DNA from: Anniella stebbinsi
Taxonomy: Eukaryota > Chordata > Lepidosauria > Squamata > Anniellidae
Reading direction: 5' to 3'
Assembly: GCA_029215795.1 (NCBI GenBank)
Contig: JARDYH010000004.1
Span: 27,718,001-27,782,000 of the forward strand
DNA length: 64,000 nucleotides
The number at the start of each line of letters is the position of its first letter. Position 1 is the stretch's first letter. The position numbers and the translations under genes are program-made. This document shows positions 16,061 through 27,329 of this stretch, in pieces. The notes beneath the pieces are model-generated. The model did no database searches, was not told the DNA's origin, and saw only the letters and a program-made list of their open reading frames with translations.

Positions 16061-16416
16061 TGGTCCCCTCTACAAGGATTCGCTTTTGCGCCTGGTTAGC
16101 CGATTATGCGCATAATCGCAGAAGCGCATTTACGCCTAATCCCTCTGCATGAGGGCGGCGAGAGGCGGCGAAGCGCATTCGTGGATGTCCAAAATGCGGT
16201 TTACAAGTAGTTAATGCGCATAAGCGCATATTCACACAGTCAAAATGCGCTTTAACGGACGGAGCAAAATAAAACTCGCGATTTAACGCGCATTCAATAA
16301 TGCGCATAATCGGAGAGATAACGTGCCTCTACGCCCCATTTGCGCTCCGCTGGTGTGGAGGTAAATTTTTTAATGAGACTTCAAAGAGCATTAAACCTCT
16401 CGTGAAGAGGCACCCA
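16061..16416 (-). mobile_element. GCGCAT-studded repeat element, copy 1
   Basis: The ends GGTCCCCTCTACAAGG and CGTGAAGAGGCACC form imperfect inverted repeats. The interior carries around eight GCGCAT/ATGCGC words, several as the palindrome ATGCGCAT, in otherwise AT-rich DNA. Copy 2 at 62649-62997 is in the opposite orientation and is alignable along its length. A matching 64-67-codon open frame exists in both copies (here 16104-16307, minus). The family is unknown to me. Confidence 0.65.
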
Positions 16417-17407
16417 CAGATGCTTTCTTGCAGCTCTTTTTACATGTGGAGCATGCTTCTAATCCATCTTGAATAGGGAAGCTAAAATGGTATGGCATAA
16501 GTAGGGATTTGCAAAACCCCTCTCAGCCCCCACCCAGGAGTTTTTAATTTTGCTTTGGTTAACATTTCAGTGACAACTGCAGGCATAGGCTTTTTCCTGA
16601 ACAGTTCTGCAGTCTGTTGTCTGTTCCTGTTTAGCACTCCATTCCAGCATTTTCTTGCAGAAAAGCTTTGCCACCTTACTTTGTAGATGTATGAACTTTT
16701 CTTTGCCTGGTTTGGAAGGAAGCCTTGTACCATGCCTACTTCCAGCAATTAATCCACTCTGTCTTCCTTATCAGAGCCTTTTATTCTCTTTAAAAAGTAT
16801 TCTGATAATGAACTTGTGAGAGACTAAAGGTAGCTTAAATGCAACAAAAGTACTGGTGTAGATGCAGTGTAAGCAGGCAGCTTTCTAATAGTTATCCATA
16901 TAGATAGATGCTTCCAAAATGTCCCATATCTCATAGTAAGGCCAGTTGTACATGCCACACAAATTTAGTCTGTTTTATCAGTGGGCTCTTGTAAGGCATT
17001 TGGAACCTGACAGGTCTGCCTCCCTTTTCACTCCTATTTGCGCGTTCAAAAGGAACAAGGTTAGCATTGTTAATTTTCAAAATAGTTCAAGTTAAATGCA
17101 TTGCACAACCTTACAAATTAGGCCAAGGGGAAAGCTGTGGTTATAATCCAGATCTCTTGATTCTTTTTTTTTCCTTAGTGGAGGCATAATGCTTTTTTAA
17201 ATTAAAATTTGTGTGCTTGCAATGAATTTTGCAAGTTTGTTTCTGAACTAGTACAATTTAGTCCATGAATAATGAATACAGCCAGGTATCCTAAGAACCA
17301 TGTGGGATGATCTAGATAGAACAAGCATCCACAAGTAGCTAAGTGCTTTCATATATAGGAGCAAGCACATACCCCCCCACAGTAGAGAATCATGATCTGT
17401 CTAGAGT
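16417..17407. other. intergenic, nothing recognised
   Basis: No gene or clear repeat is supported. A C8 run lies near 17371. Confidence 0.5.
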
Positions 17408-17661
17408 TGGGGTACACAACCTTTTTGGCCATGAGGGTTGCATGTGATACTGACTCAGGGTTGGGGGCCACATGCAAATGTATATATACATACTAGTGAT
17501 CCTGATACAAATCATCACTCTTTCCTCATTGCTAGCAGTGGTAAGTAAAGAGTGATCTGTATTAAGATTTCTGGGGGAGGAAATAGAGAGTACAGGTGGG
17601 GGGAATTTGGAGGATGGGTGGGCGGAGCACCCTTTGTGGCCTGCAGGATGTGCACCCCTGA
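17408..17661. mobile_element. hAT-like MITE with 8-bp target duplication
   Basis: The ends TGGGGTACACAACCTTTTTGG and, reverse-complemented, TCAGGGGTGCACATCC are inverted repeats of the CAGGGGTG hAT type. The flanks TCTAGAGT (17400-17407) and TCTAGAGA (17662-17669) match at 7 of 8 positions. The 254-bp body has no coding potential. Confidence 0.7.
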
Positions 17662-19455
17662 TCTAGAGAGAAATCCATTCTCTTTTTGTAGGAACTTGAA
17701 GGAACCCATTTGAATAAGGAGTATGGCACAGGCTCCCAATGTTCTTTGGGATTAAGGAGAGAAGCTAGTGGAAAAACTAAAAGGAATCATTTGTGTCAGG
17801 ACCTGTGCCACCCCAGCAGCACAGTAGTGAACTAGTTAGTAAGGAAGTACTGCGAAATTAGGCTGGCTCATATATCCGTGTGACTGACTTGATTTCCAGT
17901 ACTTTGGGCACTAGCCCCTAGAAAACTGGCAGCTACGCCCCATTGAAATACATATGGGAGCTGCTCTAGAGAATGACAGTTCATTTCTGTAGTACAGGAC
18001 AACGTTCCAGTGGATTGTTGACTTGCAGCCAAATGTGTGAACTGGCTCCATTCCAAAGCATTGTGATGAGAGTGATGTGAACATTTAACCTGTGCTAGAT
18101 TATCTATATGGGCAAATTACCACTTCATGCTGCAGTCATTATATCGGTGCTCCATCCCCTAGATGTCAGTGTTAATTTGTCCTTGCACATTAAAGGTGTG
18201 TGGGTACTGCCTTAAAACTTTGTAAAGGGTGTAACTAACTCATTTGATTTTTTAATTAGCTAATTTTCATCTATATTGAAGCATCTTCTACAGTGTACAG
18301 AAAATGCACAAGACTATGGTGGAATAGCTGAATCATTGATTTGAGAGCAAATGTGACATGGAAATCATGGTAATCCAGCCTACTTTAAGAGGGGCTGATC
18401 CTAGGCACAATAAAATCAAACAAAATTTATAATCCTCCCATTCCCATTCCTCTGGGGATAAAGCCTATCTTGCTATTGTTTGGGTAAAAGATACCCACTG
18501 CTACTTGAATGGAGTTTCTGAAGCACATAATCTTACATTTCAGATTTATTTTCTCTTTCCCATTTTAGGGCACAAAGAGGGCAAGAAAAGTCAGTGTGGA
18601 GCCAAGAATAGAATGCAGCAAGGCTAACTTCCCCTATTTTATTTACTCAATTGCTTCTTCTCAGTGCTGGCTTAATAACTACCAAAAAGATGGAGTCAAA
18701 GATATCTGCAACATCCAGAGAGTCAATAAAGCAATCATTTAACATTGCACTTTATACAATGCTCAGTGTGTAGCAAATGGACCACTAGATGGAGCTTTTG
18801 GGAAAGTTCTCAAGACTTTCTGAACATAGCAACAGAATTCATCCAGAACTGTAGCTTGCTTTTTTTTAGGTGCTCTAAATCCAAAGTTGTGCCATTTAAT
18901 TAATCTTGTTTGAGTAAGCGACTTCAGGATGCACAGAAGACAGTTTTGCAGGCAATGAAAACTGATTCCAATTTTTGTACAGGGAAATCAAATCTCAGGC
19001 AAAGAGATCAGGAAAGTTTTGCTTGATAAGCAGTACTGTTTAAAAGAGAAGAATGAAGACCCCTTGTCTTGAAAAGAGCTGGGCGGAAATATTGAACATT
19101 TGAATGCTACCTTAACCATTTTCTAGTTGAATGTAAGAATTAGGGAGTTTGAAATCAAACTTATCAGGCATGGGAAGGTGGGTGTCAATATTTAAAATGT
19201 TGGCATTAAAATTCATATTTTTGAAACTGATCTGTCAAAGCTAAATTCCAAAGAAATTCCATAAATGCTGTTTCTGTGTTTATGCAGCAGTTTGCAGTAT
19301 TTGACAGCTACAAGTACAACACTTTTTTCACACACCAAACATTGTGCAAGGTTTACAGAGGACTCTGTTAGGAGTGTTTGCACAAAGATTCTCATCTAGT
19401 CTAAGCCTTAAGGAAGACAACAAATTCATTTGGGAACTATAACCTGTGTTACTTA
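17662..19455. other. intergenic, nothing recognised
   Basis: Long unique-looking stretch without a supported gene or transposon end. Possible regulatory elements cannot be judged without cross-species alignment. Confidence 0.5.
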
Positions 19456-19588
19456 GGGCACAATCCCAGGTATTTTTATACAGAAATAAGTTTTACAACT
19501 CCCAGCAGCTCCTAGGCAGGCATACTGGCTGGGGAATGCTGGGAGTTGTAGGACTTATTTCTGTATAAACATGCATAGGAACGTTCCC
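19456..19588. mobile_element. palindromic PIF/Harbinger-like MITE, second copy
   Basis: Same family as 10735-10859: the ends are GGGCACAATCCCAGG and ATAGGAACGTTCCC, the arms contain GGGAGTTGTAGGACTTATTT and its complement, and TTA flanks both sides (19453-19455, 19589-19591). Confidence 0.75.
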
Positions 19589-19785
19589 TTAATTTACCAC
19601 ATTTGTACCCTGTTTTTTTTGCAAAGAACTCAAGGTGGCATCCATTGGAATTCTACTATTTTGTCTTCATGAGAGCCTTTAAACAGGTAGGTTATGCTAA
19701 ATGACAGTGGTTGGCCCAAGGTTACCAAAGGAGCATCTTTGCTGGGTCAAAATTTTAACCCAAATCTCTCTGGAACCCATGAGCT

Positions 19786-20009
19786 CTATTGGGGGTGAGG
19801 GGGAATCACGCTTCCGTACCATCGCTTCTCCACCCTTTCGCTTTTGTTGCTCAATACTTCCTCTTTCTCAGAGAGAGAAAAGAGGAAGTAAAGAACATGC
19901 ATGTGGGCTGTTTTCATCGCGCCGCTTCTGCACACAACAGGAAATAGCGGCAAAACTCCGTGAGTACCCAGGAACGAGCATGCAATAAAACGCTCATCTG
20001 ATGACGTTC
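19786..20009 (+). mobile_element. MITE of the GATAAAACGCTC family, copy A
   Basis: It shares with the copies at 21758, 25206 and 51209 a left part with CTACCNTCNCTTCTCC, a central ACTTCCTCTTT...AAAGAGGAAGT inverted pair, and a right end GCATGCAATAAAACGCTC followed by ATCTGATGACG. Superfamily unclear. Confidence 0.6.
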
Positions 20010-21289
20010 AGTGTATCCATTGTACCACACTGTATTTGTATAGACTATGTACAAAGTATTCATTGTTGCACACAGCCTTGTGCATCTCAGCCATACAAAG
20101 ATTTGGCCTCATCTCCCCCCTCCCCCTCCCCAAATCCATGTAAGACACTTGCATGCCAATAAGTTGGATCCAGATTTAGTCAGAACAAACCCATTGAAAA
20201 CTGTGGGAATTAAAATTAGCCATGATTAACTTCATTTCAATGGGTGTACTCTTAGGTACGACTAAGCCTGGTCTGACCTCAAAGTGGCCACTCAGCCACT
20301 TTAAAAATGCTGACCATGTTTTTTGTTTTGTTTTACTGGCTCTTCTACCATGCCTTTAGCAACAACTTGACATAAGCACATAAAGCTTTTCCAATTACTT
20401 TATATCCGTATCAGGAAAAGTTGCATTTTCAAAATTCCTGCCTGTCCGACTGCCGTTAAAGGCAAAGGATCCCCCCCAAAGCCCCGCCACCTACTATTAA
20501 AGGCATAGAAACAGAGCTAGTAAAAAGTTTGCAGTTCTAACTGCCAAGGGGGCAATTTCTTAGGGTTTCCTCTAGCCCACGGGGCTACAGAATGTCAACT
20601 GCTCCAGGTATGCAGGAAAGTGCAGAGAGAGATTCAGATAAATGCTAGGAACTATGCTGGTACAAAAGGGAAATGCAGAGTTAGGTGTGCAATAATCTTT
20701 CTCAGCTGGTTAGGCTATAGAAACACTGAGCCATAATTAACCTGGAATGGAATTACTCCAGATTCTGCCACTTGCCCCCCCCCCTTTTAAAAGCCTTCCA
20801 AAACATTGCATCACAAATCATGGGCTTCTAAACATTGCCTAAAGCAGGTGCATTGACTGTACTGGCTTAGGGCTAATGGGAGTTCCAGTCTACCAACATC
20901 TAGAGGGCCACATGTTACCCACCCCTGGCCTCGGGTAATCAGCTGCTGATGTTCTCAGATACCTTTGCATCTCTCGCTGCCTCCCCAGGTGATTATCTTT
21001 CAGGCCATATGCCTGTCCCTGGAGAAAGTTAAGGTATCAGACAACAGTATCAGATTATCTGTAACTGTTCTGACCTAGGAATATGTAACTGACCTAGGAA
21101 GATGTGACACAGGCCATGGGTGGAACAGGGTGAGGCACAGAACTAGGATCTATAGGTAAAGCAGACTAGATCGTTGTTAACGCTTATCTGGAGCTTTCCT
21201 GCCTTGATGTTAACCTAAAATGGCTGTGACTTGGAGTGGATGCACTGCAATTCTGCTATCTGATCCCTTTTTCACCAAAGGGTAGTTAT
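20010..21289. other. intergenic with scattered repeat fragments
   Basis: A degraded hAT-type MITE arm occurs at about 20855-20935 (GGGAGTTCCAGTC, then GAGGGCCACATGTTACCC). Nothing else is recognised. Confidence 0.45.
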
Positions 21290-21350
21290 TTGCTTATTTA
21301 TTTATTTATTTATTTTATTTATCCCACCCTCTCTGCTATGGCTGGCTGTT
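21290..21350. repeat. (TTTA)n run with retroelement tail
   Basis: Six or so TTTA units lead into TTATCCCACCCTCTCTGC, a style typical of a LINE or SINE 3' end on the minus strand. Confidence 0.5.
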
Positions 21351-21757
21351 GGGGTGGGCTAGCTTGGCATTCGCCCTCGGTGTTTGTTGAATGTACTGTC
21401 TGCAGAATTGTACTGCCTGGGAGACATCGGTGGAATCCTAGAACGAGTGGATGTGCACTGGCAGCAGAGTAGTAAATTCCTGCAAGGCAGCTCTGAGCCT
21501 TTTTGCTGGTTCTTGTTGGGAAAGCATGAGGACAGTAGGTTCTCTTATACTGCTAGGTTTTGCCATCCTGCTTAAGCCACAGAGTTGGTAACACTGCAAA
21601 ACATACCATGGTGGGAAAGGGAAGCAATGAAGGTGTTCCTCTCTCAGGATGCTGTTTGTCTTAGGAGTGGTTCTGCTCCACAGACCTCAGGGTGGGCAAT
21701 GTCCAATTCCATTCTCCCAAAGCTGTGCCTGCAAGTTCAAATCAGGACATATATAGA

Positions 21758-22103
21758 GCGTCATCAGATGGGGGGAATTGTGGTTCCCTACCGTCACTTC
21801 TCCTCCCCTGTTCCTGTCCCATGAGACTTCCTCTTTCTACCCAGAGAAGAAAGAGGAAGTAAACAAAGACCACATGGCCCATTCAGGGGCTGTTTTTATC
21901 GTGACGCTTGTCCTGCACACAGCAGGAAAAGGTGGCACATTCCATTTTTTAAAAAAAGTCGGATTAAAAGAGGTCCATTTTGTGACAAAACAGGCAAGAA
22001 GGATTGGGAGGCATGTGGGTAGTGGGCGTCATCTAAAGGATGCACAAACATCCATAAGTGGGCAGTAGTAAGCATGCGATAAAACGCTCGTCTGATGTCA
22101 CTG
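21758..22103 (+). mobile_element. MITE of the GATAAAACGCTC family, copy B
   Basis: Best-preserved copy. The ends GCGTCATCAGATGGGGG and GCGATAAAACGCTCG with TCTGATGTCAC are inverted relatives (CATCAGATG/CGTCTGATG). The central ACTTCCTCTTTCT and AGAAAGAGGAAGT form a hairpin. Confidence 0.65.
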
Positions 22104-22268
22104 ATAGAGCGGGTTGGGGTTCAGTGGGAAAATGGTCCAGGGAGAAAGTGTTAATGTTCCCTCTTCTCAGCAGTCCTGATTCAGATCAGGGCATCTCTAC
22201 AGCTGCTTTTTTTAAAAGAAAAAAAGATATTCCAGATACAGAGCTCCCACATCATGTCCTTTCACTCT

Positions 22269-22687
22269 GAACTGGTTCACACATAATGCCATTCATGAGT
22301 TGTTTAACCCGTGAACTGGCAGGGCTGCAGCTGAGTGAGCAAGCGCACTGCCTCACACGTGCTTGCCACTTCCGCTTTGCATCCACTTTCATAATCCTGG
22401 GATGTTTGATGTGACATCCAAACTCAGAACTCTGGGTTATTGCAGGACAAACAACCCAGAGCTTTAACCCATCAACAAATCATGGGTTCAAACACTGGGT
22501 TGCTTCTCACTCAACAAATCAGCGATCCAGGTCAGTATGTCAATGGGACATTGTTGGGTTGTTTATGAAAGTTGATGCAAAGTGGAAGTGGCAACTGGAT
22601 GGAAGGCCGTATGTTCACTTGCTGCCACCTGGTCCTGACTAACTGGGTTGTTCAACCCAGAGTTTGTTGCTACATGCAAACTGGTTC
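22269..22687. mobile_element. foldback element with GAACTGGTT ends
   Basis: The ends GAACTGGTTCACACAT and, reverse-complemented, GAACCAGTTTGCATGTAG are inverted. A second inner pair (GCCACTTCCGCTTTGCAT against ATGCAAAGTGGAAGTGGC) nests inside. GGGTT-type words (AACCCAG/CTGGGTT) repeat throughout. No coding potential. Confidence 0.6.
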
Positions 22688-23534
22688 TCTGTGTCAAAAG
22701 GATACAGGATTAAAATGGGACTCTGGATGGCTGCTCACACAATAATGTTTATTTGTGGAGAGGTACCTACATACAAAATAGACATAAATTGTGACAATTG
22801 TGGGACCAAGCAAGCAGGCACATAGTGGTGTTTTTCCATCATTTGTTGTTTTAGTGAGGCTTGGTCCTCTCTGGATTGCAACGGTCATGCATTGTAGAAA
22901 AGTAACTACTAAAGCAAACCAAGCATGCATGCATGGCAACAGCCCAGTTGGCACACTGCGTGCATTTCTAGCCAAGTATAATTTGGGACTAAGAGCTGTC
23001 TGGAATTATATGTGCTCAGGTCTTGGAGCCGTCTTCAGGAATTGAACAGGACGCCAGATCAGTCCATTTGAGAGGCAGCAGTGCCACCACCAGGTTTAGA
23101 GGGGCCCTTGGTCAAGATGCCTTCCGTGACTAACACCAACACCCCTTTCAGTGCTGGCTGCTTGCTTATCATATAGAATGAGGAGAAGGTGGCAGCTTCT
23201 GCTCCTCATCCTCTCCAGACCAGAGGATGGGTGAGCAAGCAGGCAAAAACAGCAGGAAGAAATAACAGCAAGGTCGGAGGGGATGTTCTTGGCAGCAGAC
23301 CCTATGGCTGTTCATGAGTCTCAGCCAGTACATGACCATCCTGAGCCTGACACCAATCCTGACAGGCAGGCAGTAAGAGCATTCCAAATTGGCCAAGCCA
23401 CGTATGACTCCCAAAGCCTGAGCTTGTGTCTTTCCCTTGCCAGCAGAATATATAGTTCCTGTGGATGATCTTGGATGCCTACCTTGAGAATCTAGCTTAC
23501 AGATCCCCAACATGGTGCCCACAGGCACCCAATG
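22688..23534. other. intergenic, little recognised
   Basis: No supported gene. A stretch near 23500-23535 (CCCCAACATGGTGCCCACAG) looks like the stump of a MITE. Confidence 0.45.
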
Positions 23535-24073
23535 CTTTTTCACTTGTTCATAAATGATCTGGAATAAGGAGTGAGCAGTGCAGTGGCTAAGTTTGCCAAT
23601 GACACCAAATTATTGAAGGTGGTGAAAACAAAAAGGGATTGTGAGGAGCTCCGAAAAGATCTCTCCAAACTGGGAGAATGGGCATCCAAATGGCAAGCGT
23701 GGTTCAATGTAAACAAGTGTAAAGTGATACATGGGGGGGGGGGGGAGAATCCCAACTTCAAGTATAACATGATGGGATCTGAGCTTGTGGTGACTGACCA
23801 AAGAAGAGATCTTGGGGTTGTGGTGAACAACTTGATGAAAATGTCAACCCAGTGTGTGGCTGCTCTAAAGAAGACAAATCCCATGTTAAGCATTATTAGA
23901 AATGGAATTGAGAATAAAACTGCCAGTATCATAGTACTTTTATACAAAACTGTGGTGTGACCAGAATACTGTGTACAGTTCTGGTCACCACACCTAAAAA
24001 AAAGATATTGTAGATCTTCAAAAAGTGCAGAAAGTGCAACTAAAATGATCATGGGACTAGAGCATCTCCCCTA
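23535..24073 (+). pseudogene. CR1-clade LINE reverse transcriptase fragment
   Basis: Translation shows FINDLE, KFANDTKLLKVV, LGEWASKWQAWFNVNKCKVI and RRDLGVVVNN, the palm-to-thumb part of a CR1-type RT. The catalytic box, normally FADD, reads FAND, and a TGA interrupts the frame at 23958-23960, so it is dead. The reading resumes as EYCVQFWSPHLKKKDIVDLQ to about 24060, where an inverted copy breaks in. Confidence 0.8.
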
Positions 24074-24655
24074 AAAACATAAGAAGTGTCATGCTGGATC
24101 AGACCAAGGGTCCATCAAGTTCAGCACTCTGTTCACACAATGGCCAACAAGCTGTCGACCAGGGACCTACAAGCAGGACATGGTGCAAAAGCACCCTTCT
24201 ACCCATTTTCCCCAGCAACTCATGTATATAGGCTTACTGCCTTGGATACTGGAGGTAGCACATAGCAATCAGGACTAGTAGCCAGCCACCGATAGCCTTC
24301 TCCTCCAGGAATTTATCCAGACACCTTTAAAGCCATCCAAATTGCTGGCCATCACCACATCTTGCGTTAGTGAATTCCATAGTTTAACTATGCACTGTGT
24401 GAAGAAGTCCTTCCTTTTATCTGTCCTGAATCTCCCACCAATCAGCTTCACAGGATGACCTTGGGTTCTCTATTATGGGAGAAGGAGAAAAATGTCTCCC
24501 TATCCATATTCTCCACATCATGCATAATTTTGTACACCTCTGTCATGTCTCCCCTTAGCCTCTTTTTTCAAAGTTAAACCATCTTAGTTGTAACCTTCCC
24601 TCATAGGAAGGAGCTCCAGCACCGTTATCATTTTAGTGGCCTTTTTCTGCACTAG
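24074..24655 (-). mobile_element. CR1 3' end, inverted inside another CR1
   Basis: On the minus strand this gives the conserved C-terminal CR1 segment (RGDMTEVYKIMHDVENMD style, then PVKLIGGRFRTDKRKDFF). It lies between two plus-strand CR1 pieces (23535-24073 and 24652-24802), so it is a nested insertion or an inversion arising at retrotransposition. Confidence 0.7.
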
Positions 24656-24802
24656 TTGTGGAGGGTGGGAGGATTCTGTTGCACCCACATCCTGCTTGTG
24701 GGTCACTGGTTGAACTCTGGTTGGCCACTGTGTGAACATAGTGCTGGACTAGATGGACTCTTGTTCTGATCCAGCAGGGCTATTCTTACATTCTTATGTT
24801 CT
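24652..24802 (+). mobile_element. CR1 3' UTR tail, plus strand
   Basis: It contains GGCCACTGTGTGAACATAGT and GCTGGACTAGATGGACTC, then CTGATCCAGCAGGGC and ends in TTCTTATGTTC, the same tail seen at 55220-55347. It probably belonged to the 23535 copy before the inverted insertion. Confidence 0.7.
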
Positions 24803-25205
24803 CAGTTATCCAAGGTGCTGAACCCTAGCCCCAATATGGGTTCAGCACCTTGGATAGCTCCTTTAGAGGTCTGGCTGGTTCTGACTGAATCCCAGAGCAA
24901 TCAAACAGCAAAGAGTTAAGGAAGGAGCGATTGCAACACATTAATTTCCAGTATATACTGTATATAATATATTAAGTTACACACTTAAACAACGTTAGTA
25001 TGGCACAAGCATGTGCTATCAATCACATTTAATACAAAACATATTTGTTAAAAATGACGAATAAAATACTGGTCAAGTAAATTGTTGATCATAAAATGCT
25101 GGTCAAACGCATTTCAACACACAAGGTGTCTTCTTCAGTGACCAAGACTGCAATTAAAATACATACAAATCAAATGCATTATTAATGTAAAAATCCTTTA
25201 AAAAT
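24803..25205. other. intergenic with hairpin-motif fragment
   Basis: An inverted word pair GGTTCAGCACCTTGGATA and its complement lies at 24810-24860. AAACGCATTTCAACAC and GTCTTCTTCAGTGACC at 25107-25143 resemble one arm of the long foldback at 39033-39267. Confidence 0.4.
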
Positions 25206-25583
25206 CATGAAATGGGAGGTGGGGGGAGATCGCGTTTCCCTACCATTGCTTTGCCTCCTGCTTCAGTCTCACAATAGGGATGAACAGCTTCCTCTTTATT
25301 CACACGGGGAAGAAAAGAGGAAGCAAACAACGATCACAGGGCCCATTTGGTGGGCACTTTTATCGTACTGCTTCTCCTTCCCAAAGCAGGAAATGGTAGC
25401 AGGCATCATTATAGTAAAAAAAAACAAAAAAAACCAGATTTTCCAGGTCTTATTTTTGTATGGAAAAAAGAGCAGAAGAAGCGGGAGATGTGCAGAGGCA
25501 GACAGCGTTGTCGTCAAAAGGACTCATGAACATCTTTGTGTGGCCAGTAACAAGCATGCTATAAAATGATCATCTGATGACAC
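25206..25583 (+). mobile_element. MITE of the GATAAAACGCTC family, copy C
   Basis: It aligns with copies A, B and D: TTTCCCTACCATTGCTTTGC, then CTTCCTCTTT and AAAGAGGAAGCAAAC, and a right end reading GCATGCTATAAAATGATC with ATCTGATGACAC. Confidence 0.6.
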
Positions 25584-25714
25584 TCACAGAATGGAATCAC
25601 AGTTCCACTGAAATTGAAGCCACCAGTCTCCACTGCTTATACCACATCAGATTTTGTTTTCCATCTAAATCAGTATACTTTATGCTGACAGGCAGTGGAC
25701 TCTTTAGAGTCTCA

Positions 25715-25835
25715 TGCATGGGTCTTTCCCATCACTTGATTATCTGTTCCTTTTAACTTGAGACATCAGGGATTGAACCTGGGAACTTCTGCATGCAAAG
25801 CATGTGTTCTACTACTGAACTATGGTCCCTCTTCA
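25715..25835 (-). mobile_element. tRNA-derived SINE fragment
   Basis: On the minus strand it reads TTCAGTAGTAGAACACATGC, then TTTGCATGCAGAAGTTCCCA and GGTTCAATCCCTG: A-box- and B-box-like segments with tRNA spacing. It lacks a foldable tRNA body and a discriminator, so it is a SINE head, not a tRNA gene. A plus-strand relative is at 39361-39500. Confidence 0.6.
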
Positions 25836-25944
25836 TAAACATAGCCAAACCGGGGTTGGATGAGGGGTGGGGAGAACCTTGCCCCTTGTTTTCCTGGTAA
25901 CTGGCTCAAAATCACACACACAAATACCAAGACAGGCCAGTTTT

Positions 25945-26378
25945 CTTCTGGTCAGTTGGCAACCTCATAAACTTAACAGGCATAAATGTCTCGGGACCAA
26001 GGTACCTAAAGGATCACCTTTTCCCGTGTGAAGCAGCCCAGACATTACCATCAGCTTCTGAAGCCATGCTTTGAATTTCCGCACCATATGAAGTAAGATA
26101 GGTGGTAACCAAAGACGGGGACTTTTCACTTGTGGCACCCCCCCCCCTTTGGAATTCCCTGCCCAGGGAGGCTTGCTTGGTGCCATCCCTGTTATCTTTT
26201 TGGCACCAGGTTAAAAAATCAAAGAAACCATCGATCAGGTCTTTTCGTTTGCTGAGTTTTAAACTGCACTAGGATTGCATTGCTGCTCTGTTTTTGACAT
26301 TTTAGTATTTGGTATTTTATTGTATTATTCTTCTAGGCTGCTCTGAGAACTTTGGCCGAACGCTGGTTAATAAATGTT
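25945..26378 (+). mobile_element. LINE 3' end (L2/L3-like), degraded
   Basis: Broken frames and CCCTGCCCAGGGAGGCTTGC precede a 3' UTR with TTTTATTGTATTATTCT and TAGGCTGCTCTGAGAACTTT, ending in GGTTAATAAATG. This is a typical decayed reptile LINE tail. Confidence 0.5.
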
Positions 26379-26387
26379 TTAAATCAG

Positions 26388-26720
26388 GGGTGTTGAACCT
26401 CTTTCAGCCAAACGGTTGAATTCATTTTCAGAGAAGCTCTCAGGATCTCATTTTAGTGGTGGTGGAGCGGAAGGCAAAGAGGGCAGGTGCGCAGGCCAAA
26501 GAAGTGGGGCTAAACTACCCCCAAATATGAGCATGTTTTAGTGTAAAGCTCTTACTACCAGTAACTAGGCCTAGGAAAATAATTTCAACCTTTTAGAATG
26601 GGGGGTGGGAACTACACAAAAGCCAGAAAACAATTGCCAAATGCTCAGTGGTTGGAGAAAGGGGGCATGATCAGGAGAAGGGAGCACGGCCATAAGGACA
26701 ACCCAGGGGCGCTATTCAAT
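26388..26720. mobile_element. hAT-like MITE, GGTTGAACC family
   Basis: It starts GGGGTGTTGAACCTCTTTC and shares its core (ATGTTTTAGTGTAAAGCTC, then CTAGGCCTAGGAAAATAATT) with 1400-1795 and 48824-49142. Confidence 0.5.
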
Positions 26721-26968
26721 TGCTCCCTTATTCAGCCTTGATTGATCCATCTAATTCTGCCTTGGATGCTGTTTCTGTTTGCCACAAGCCTGGCTTTGTG
26801 GATCATGGCCTATGAAAAGCTATATGAGAACATCTCCCACTGTCCCATTAAGAAGAAGAACCTTTCTGGATAAGACCAAAGCTCATCTACATGCTCCGTT
26901 TCCACCAGCATTGATCCAGATGCTAACCAAAGCTTTCAGGTTTGTCCCCAGAACTCAGAGGTATACTG

Positions 26969-27329
26969 AGAGCCAGTGTGGTGTAGTGGTAAGAGTGTTG
27001 GACTGGGAGTCAGGAGATCCAGGTTCTAGACCCCACTGGGCCATGGAAGCCCACTGGGTGACTTCGGGCCAGTCACAGGCTCTCAGCCCAACCTGCCTCA
27101 CTGGGACAGGTTCTACACTACTACTTTAAAATGGTTTATAATGGTTTTGACTACCGTTGGGATGCTGTTCCATATATTTTCAAATCATTTTCAAAGTGTT
27201 AGATTCTGCCTGGTGTAGATGTGGCAACGGTTATTGTTGTGAGGATAAAAAGGAGATGAGGATTATGTATACCGCTCTGGGTTCCTTGGAGAGAAAAAAG
27301 TGGCATATAAATGCAACAAATAAATAAAG
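26969..27329 (+). mobile_element. Sauria-type SINE, interrupted
   Basis: The head GTGTAGTGGTAAGAGTGTTG with GGAGTCAGGAGATCC and GGTTCTAGACCCCAC is the tRNA-derived 5' part. The tail TTGTTGTGAGGATAAAA, then GGGTTCCTTGGAGAG and an ATAAATGCAACAAATAAATA end is the squamate SINE 3' part. About 120 nt of foreign sequence (27110-27231) separate head and tail. This family is a marker of squamate genomes. Confidence 0.8.
27110..27231. mobile_element. short insertion inside the Sauria SINE
   Basis: It is bounded by TTCTACACTACTAC and GGTGTAGATGTGGC, which are partly inverse. The interior TTTTCAAATCATTTTCAAAG and TGGTTTATAATGGTTTT match the family of the TTA-flanked element at 31563-31806. Confidence 0.55.

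Noticed and set aside
25715..25835. Possible minus-strand tRNA
   Set aside because: A-box and B-box remnants only; a second diverged copy at 39361 shows it is a SINE.
26974..27040. Possible tRNA gene (A/B-box-like sequence)
   Set aside because: It is the tRNA-derived head of a Sauria SINE; no acceptor stem or full cloverleaf, and it continues into the SINE tail.
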